A stretch of 9,820 nucleotides of DNA. It comes from Bacteroidales bacterium (GTDB taxonomy: Bacteria > Bacteroidota > Bacteroidia > Bacteroidales > WCHB1-69). The position numbers and the translations under genes were made by a program. The notes under the pieces are model-generated. The model was not told where the DNA came from. It saw only the letters and a list, made by a program, of their open reading frames with translations, and made no database searches. Location: assembly GCA_024400715.1 (NCBI GenBank), contig JAKSMH010000016.1, forward strand, positions 1 through 9,820. Reading direction: 5' to 3'. This document shows, piece after piece, positions 6,474 through 9,820 of this stretch (its first letter is position 1; every line of letters begins with the position of its first letter).

Positions 6474-9017
6474 ATGCGCAGATTTTTATGTTTACTCTTT
6501 TGTTGCGTGCTATGCCATCATTGGGCACAATCGCAGGAAACGGGCATTATTCCCACTCCGCAAAAAGTTGAAATTCGTGAAGGTGTTTGTTTATTTCATA
6601 TTGATGAATTTCCAGAGATTTCAACTCAAATCATCAGCTCCTTTCCAGTTGACACCAATGCGGATCAGGGTTATGTTTTAGATGTTTTACCTAATAAAAT
6701 CCTGATTCAGGCCACGACGGAAACGGGTTTGTTTTATGGCAGACAGAGCGTCAATCAGTTGCTGCGTTTTTATTCTTCTTTTTGTGTGGATAAAAGTCAG
6801 CCCGTTAAGTTGCCGTGTTACCATATCGTGGATTATCCGAAGTTGAAATATCGTGGTTGGATGGATGACCTTAGTCGGGGTCCTATTCCCAACATCAATT
6901 TTTTGAAAAGGGTGATTATGACGTTGGCTGAATACAAAATGAACTTTTTCAATCTTTATACCGAGCATGTCTTTAAGTTGGATAAATATCCCGACATTGC
7001 ACCTACAGATGGCTTGACAGCGGCTGAAATCAAGGAGTTGGAACAATTCGCAGCCCAATATCATGTCGAATTATTTGGAAATCAACAGTGTTTGGCCCAC
7101 GCTGAAAAGACTTTGCGCATCCCTTTTTATCAGGATATGGCCGATACCAAGGCCAATTGGAATCCCGGCAAAGAAGAAACCTACGATTTTCTGAAATATG
7201 AATTGGAAACCGTGGCCAAGGCCTATCAATCTCCATTTTTCAATATTGATTGTGATGAAACGGAAGCGTTGGGTTATGGGAAGGCCGGTGCGTATTTGAA
7301 AGAATCGGGTTTGTCGGCAGGGCAAGTGTATGCTGAGCACATCAACCGTGTTTATAAGATCCTGAAACCTTTGGGTAAACGCGTGATGATGTGGGGCGAC
7401 ATCGCAGCCAAGGATTCTGCCATTACGGCTCAGCTTCCCAAGGATATGCTTATGGTGGTTTGGAGTTATGCGGCCGCCGACAGCTATGTGGATATGATTA
7501 AGCCGTTTACCAAGCGGCATTTGGAATTTATGGTGGCTCCCGGTATGAGTATGTGGAGTACGGTGTATCCGAGTTATGAAACCTATACCAAAAATATTGC
7601 CAACTTGGTGCGCGACGGCTATCAAAACGGGGCCCTCGGTATGATGAATACGGCGTGGGATGATTCTGGCGAATCGTTGTTTAACAGTACTTGGCACGGA
7701 ATGGCGTGGGCGGCAGAAATGAGTTGGAATCCGATTTCCCAAATTGAGCCTGAAAAGGCAGATAAGGAGAGAGAAGATAGACTCGGTACATTTAATAATG
7801 CTTTCTTTAATACTTTTGCTTATCCTACGGATGGATTCAAACTGATTGTCGATCTTGAACACACAGAAATTCAGAATTTCTTCCAAAATTCAAGTCTTTA
7901 TGAAAGCATTTGGGATATGTATCCGTCCAAAATTTCAAAAGAAAATTATGAAAAGAACAAAGAAATTTATAATCTGATTGAAGTCAACATCAAACATTAT
8001 GATACGCCGTACAACAATCAGCAATATGACGCTTCGGTTCGCATTGCGTATTATGTTTGTTTGAGACAGCAAGCCGTGGCCTACAAAAATATCCTTCGAT
8101 ATAAGATCAGCCGTTATTTAAATAATGATCAGTCGTTTTCCAAAGAAGAGATTGAATATGATATTCGTGAAACGCTTCGTATTTTACATCAGGCAAAGAT
8201 GGAATATGTAAAATTATGGGATGAAGAATGCCGTTCTTACAGTCGCGATATTGTGGAAAAGCGTTTTGACGCGGTGGCGCAGGAATTGTTGAATATTCCT
8301 TATCAGGTTTTATTTCATTCTGAATTGAATGACCAAGGACAGGCGGTAGTGACATTGCGCACGATTTTCAACGATCAGGACATTTATTACACGACAGATG
8401 GTCGAAAACCCTTGATTGGCGAGAATCATTATACGGGTGCATTTACCTTGGAGCAGGCGGCAATGGTGCGTGCTGCCACAAAAAATGCGATGGCGGAAGA
8501 AGTAATTTCAGAGCAATATGTGCTCATACACAAGGGAATGCGTAAGATTTCCAAGCTCAATACAGAATATGCCACCTATCGTCCACAATATGCCGCATCT
8601 GGGAAAATGGCATTGGCCGATGGCATGATGGGAAGCGAAAGTTATTTGGATGGGTGTTGGCAAGGTTACTGGGGGCAGGACATTGACGTGGAGTTTGATT
8701 TTGGTAAGGTTACAAGGCTGTCTCATTTCAAGACACATTTTTTCCAGGATGTGTATGATTGGATTATGTCGCCGAAAACGGTTGAAATATACACTTCCAA
8801 AGATGGTCAAAATTATCGTCTTTATCGAACGCTGAACGTACCCAATGTGGATTATAATTCCAGTAGCACAGGTATTTACACGCTTCAGGATGATGATTTG
8901 AAACTTAAAAGCCGTTATGTGAGGGTGGTGATGAAGAATGGCGGCGTTTTGCCGGCGTGGCATCAGGCGGCTGGTCAGGCATCGTATATTTTCTGTGATG
9001 AAATAATCTTGGATTGA
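6474..9017 (+). CDS. secreted beta-N-acetylhexosaminidase (GH20) with chitobiase-C and F5/8-type domains
   Basis: The 847-residue product starts at ATG 6474-6476, one base after the merR stop, where a signal peptide begins (MRRFLCLLFCCVLCHHWAQS). The frame extends upstream, but that extension overlaps the MerR gene. Domains in order are a GH20b zincin-like fold (about 22-118, starting IIPTPQKVEI); a GH20 TIM barrel (about 119-430) with YRGWMDDLSRG, the acid/base pair D261-E262 in FFNIDCDETEALG, and MNTAWDDSGES followed by AWAAEMSWNP; a long helical region (about 430-615); a chitobiase C-terminal-like segment (about 620-700, IYYTTDGRKP); and a discoidin/F5-8-type carbohydrate-binding domain (about 703-847, VEFDFGKVTRL to SRYVRVVMKNGG). 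GH20 enzymes remove terminal GlcNAc or GalNAc by substrate-assisted catalysis. There is no T9SS tail and no good lipobox, so a periplasmic location is likely. The catalytic stretch departs from the usual GGDE, so substrate specificity is uncertain. Confidence 0.88.
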   Translation: MRRFLCLLFCCVLCHHWAQSQETGIIPTPQKVEIREGVCLFHIDEFPEISTQIISSFPVDTNADQGYVLDVLPNKILIQATTETGLFYGRQSVNQLLRFYSSFCVDKSQPVKLPCYHIVDYPKLKYRGWMDDLSRGPIPNINFLKRVIMTLAEYKMNFFNLYTEHVFKLDKYPDIAPTDGLTAAEIKELEQFAAQYHVELFGNQQCLAHAEKTLRIPFYQDMADTKANWNPGKEETYDFLKYELETVAKAYQSPFFNIDCDETEALGYGKAGAYLKESGLSAGQVYAEHINRVYKILKPLGKRVMMWGDIAAKDSAITAQLPKDMLMVVWSYAAADSYVDMIKPFTKRHLEFMVAPGMSMWSTVYPSYETYTKNIANLVRDGYQNGALGMMNTAWDDSGESLFNSTWHGMAWAAEMSWNPISQIEPEKADKEREDRLGTFNNAFFNTFAYPTDGFKLIVDLEHTEIQNFFQNSSLYESIWDMYPSKISKENYEKNKEIYNLIEVNIKHYDTPYNNQQYDASVRIAYYVCLRQQAVAYKNILRYKISRYLNNDQSFSKEEIEYDIRETLRILHQAKMEYVKLWDEECRSYSRDIVEKRFDAVAQELLNIPYQVLFHSELNDQGQAVVTLRTIFNDQDIYYTTDGRKPLIGENHYTGAFTLEQAAMVRAATKNAMAEEVISEQYVLIHKGMRKISKLNTEYATYRPQYAASGKMALADGMMGSESYLDGCWQGYWGQDIDVEFDFGKVTRLSHFKTHFFQDVYDWIMSPKTVEIYTSKDGQNYRLYRTLNVPNVDYNSSSTGIYTLQDDDLKLKSRYVRVVMKNGGVLPAWHQAAGQASYIFCDEIILD

Positions 9018-9206
9018 CAATTGCAATTCAAGTTATATAAGACAATTCAACGAGCTGTAATTAGGTTGCTCTTGTTGCCTTCTGTTGTTGCTCTCTGTTA
9101 CTCTAAAAAAGTGGATAGGAAGGGAAAAATGTATATTTTAGGTGTATATATTATGGAAAAAATGTAATTTTGCATCCTGAAAATGATGGAATAAATGTAA
9201 AATAAT
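9018..9206. other. intergenic spacer with candidate promoter
   Basis: This 189-base gap between the hexosaminidase gene and the ATPase holds no credible gene. After the stop there is a small 10-base palindrome (AATTGCAATT, about 9023-9032), but no strong stem followed by a T run, so no terminator can be called with confidence. The last third is A/T-rich and contains the promoter motif listed separately. Confidence 0.5.
9165..9172 (+). promoter_or_regulatory. Bacteroidota -7 promoter element upstream of the ATPase gene
   Basis: TAATTTTG fits the TAnnTTTG consensus and lies 34 bases upstream of the ATPase start codon. A weak -33 candidate (TTTA, near 9137-9140) lies at roughly the right distance. 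The predicted leader is about 25-30 bases. The ATPase therefore probably has its own promoter rather than being read through from the hexosaminidase operon. Confidence 0.45.
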
Positions 9207-9820
9207 ATGCTGAAACGCAAAATAACAACAGAAATAGAGTCTTATTTGGAATCAAATTCCAACAAGATGCTTATTATAGATGGAGCTTGTCAGGTAGGTA
9301 AATCGTATATCATAAGGCACGTCGGTCAAAAGATGTTCAATAACTACATAGAGGTGAACATGGAACGGGACAAGCAGAATGATCGATTGTTTGCGGAGGC
9401 GACTTCTGTGGAGAAATTTCTTTTGGCGTTGAGTTCTGTTGCTGGTGATAAAATGCAAAGTAAGGAGACGACACTTGTCTTTATTGATGAAATCCAAGCT
9501 TACGACCATCTGCTGACCTTGGTGAAATTCCTTATGGAGGACAATCGCTTTACCTATATTGCCAGCGGTTCACTGTTGGGTGTTACACTCAAGAAAACAC
9601 AATCCATTCCTATAGGAAGTATGACCATTCGACACATGTATCCTCTTGACTTTGAAGAGTTTTTGTGGGCGAACAATGTTGGTGAATTAGTTATAGACGA
9701 AATGCGTAGGCGTTGCGAGCAGAAACAGCCGCTATCGGATGCTTTGCATAGAAAAATGATGGATAACTTTCGCAGATACCTGTTGGTGGGCGGACTTCCA
9801 GATGCAGTAAACACATATAT
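9207..9820 (+). CDS. AAA ATPase of the DUF4143-associated family (3' end cut by window)
   Basis: The frame opens at ATG 9207-9209 (MLKRKITTEIESYLESN) and stays open to the window end, giving 204 visible codons. The P-loop is GACQVGKS (residues about 28-35), where most relatives read GARQVGKT/S; the essential Gly, Lys and Ser are kept. Walker B is TLVFIDEIQ, followed by FTYIASGSLLGV (sensor-like), PIGSMTIRHMYPLDFEEFLWA and FRRYLLVGGLPDAVNTY, the sequence that normally precedes a C-terminal DUF4143 domain lost here. Such ATPases are common, often multi-copy, in Bacteroidota; their cellular role is poorly defined, and I assign none. The gene has its own candidate promoter at 9165-9172. Confidence 0.85.
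   Translation, partial: MLKRKITTEIESYLESNSNKMLIIDGACQVGKSYIIRHVGQKMFNNYIEVNMERDKQNDRLFAEATSVEKFLLALSSVAGDKMQSKETTLVFIDEIQAYDHLLTLVKFLMEDNRFTYIASGSLLGVTLKKTQSIPIGSMTIRHMYPLDFEEFLWANNVGELVIDEMRRRCEQKQPLSDALHRKMMDNFRRYLLVGGLPDAVNTY

Noticed and set aside
7071..7886. 271-codon minus-strand open frame
   Set aside because: It lies wholly antisense to the GH20 catalytic domain, reads as His/Ile/Arg-rich low-quality protein, and has no motifs; it is a shadow of the real gene.
8508..9026. 172-codon minus-strand open frame over the end of the GH20 gene
   Set aside because: It overlaps the recognisable F5/8-type domain on the plus strand and has no motifs of its own.
9252..9814. Minus-strand open frames of 85 and 86 codons
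   Set aside because: Both are antisense to the AAA ATPase, which has clear Walker motifs.

Overview
The window looks like Bacteroidota (Bacteroidales-like) chromosome. Two secreted nucleases end in type IX secretion (Por) sorting domains. Several intergenic regions carry the TAnnTTTG -7 promoter element of that phylum. Start codons follow A/T-rich leaders rather than strong Shine-Dalgarno sites, and the single-copy genes (smpB, lgt, folP, cdaA, queD) read as Bacteroidota versions. No tRNA, rRNA, CRISPR array or insertion sequence was seen.

Layout. Positions 3-143 hold the possible 3' end of an unrecognised plus-strand gene whose stop abuts the stop of the next gene. A minus-strand block of six genes, read from 5616 down to 144, follows: cdaA (diadenylate cyclase), lgt (lipoprotein diacylglyceryl transferase), folP (dihydropteroate synthase), a secreted endonuclease I-like enzyme, queD (6-pyruvoyl-tetrahydropterin/6-carboxytetrahydropterin synthase family), and a secreted endonuclease/exonuclease/phosphatase-fold protein. 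Gaps are 68, 4, about 40, 1 and 18 bases, so the block is plausibly one operon. A 65-base divergent promoter region (5617-5681) separates it from a plus-strand block: smpB, a small MerR-type regulator, and a large secreted GH20-type beta-N-acetylhexosaminidase, with gaps of 2 and 1 bases. A gene-free stretch (9018-9206) then leads to an AAA ATPase of the DUF4143-associated type, cut off by the window end.

Most of this is housekeeping: c-di-AMP signalling, lipoprotein maturation, folate and deazapurine synthesis, and ribosome rescue. Secreted enzymes (two nucleases, one hexosaminidase) are spliced into the two operons and suggest scavenging of extracellular DNA/nucleotides and amino-sugar glycans. 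The most unusual point is the endonuclease I gene: its reading frame contains a complete signal peptide, but no ATG, GTG or TTG lies upstream of that signal peptide. The gene has either lost its start codon, uses a non-canonical one, or contains a sequence error. I found no clearly new multi-gene system.
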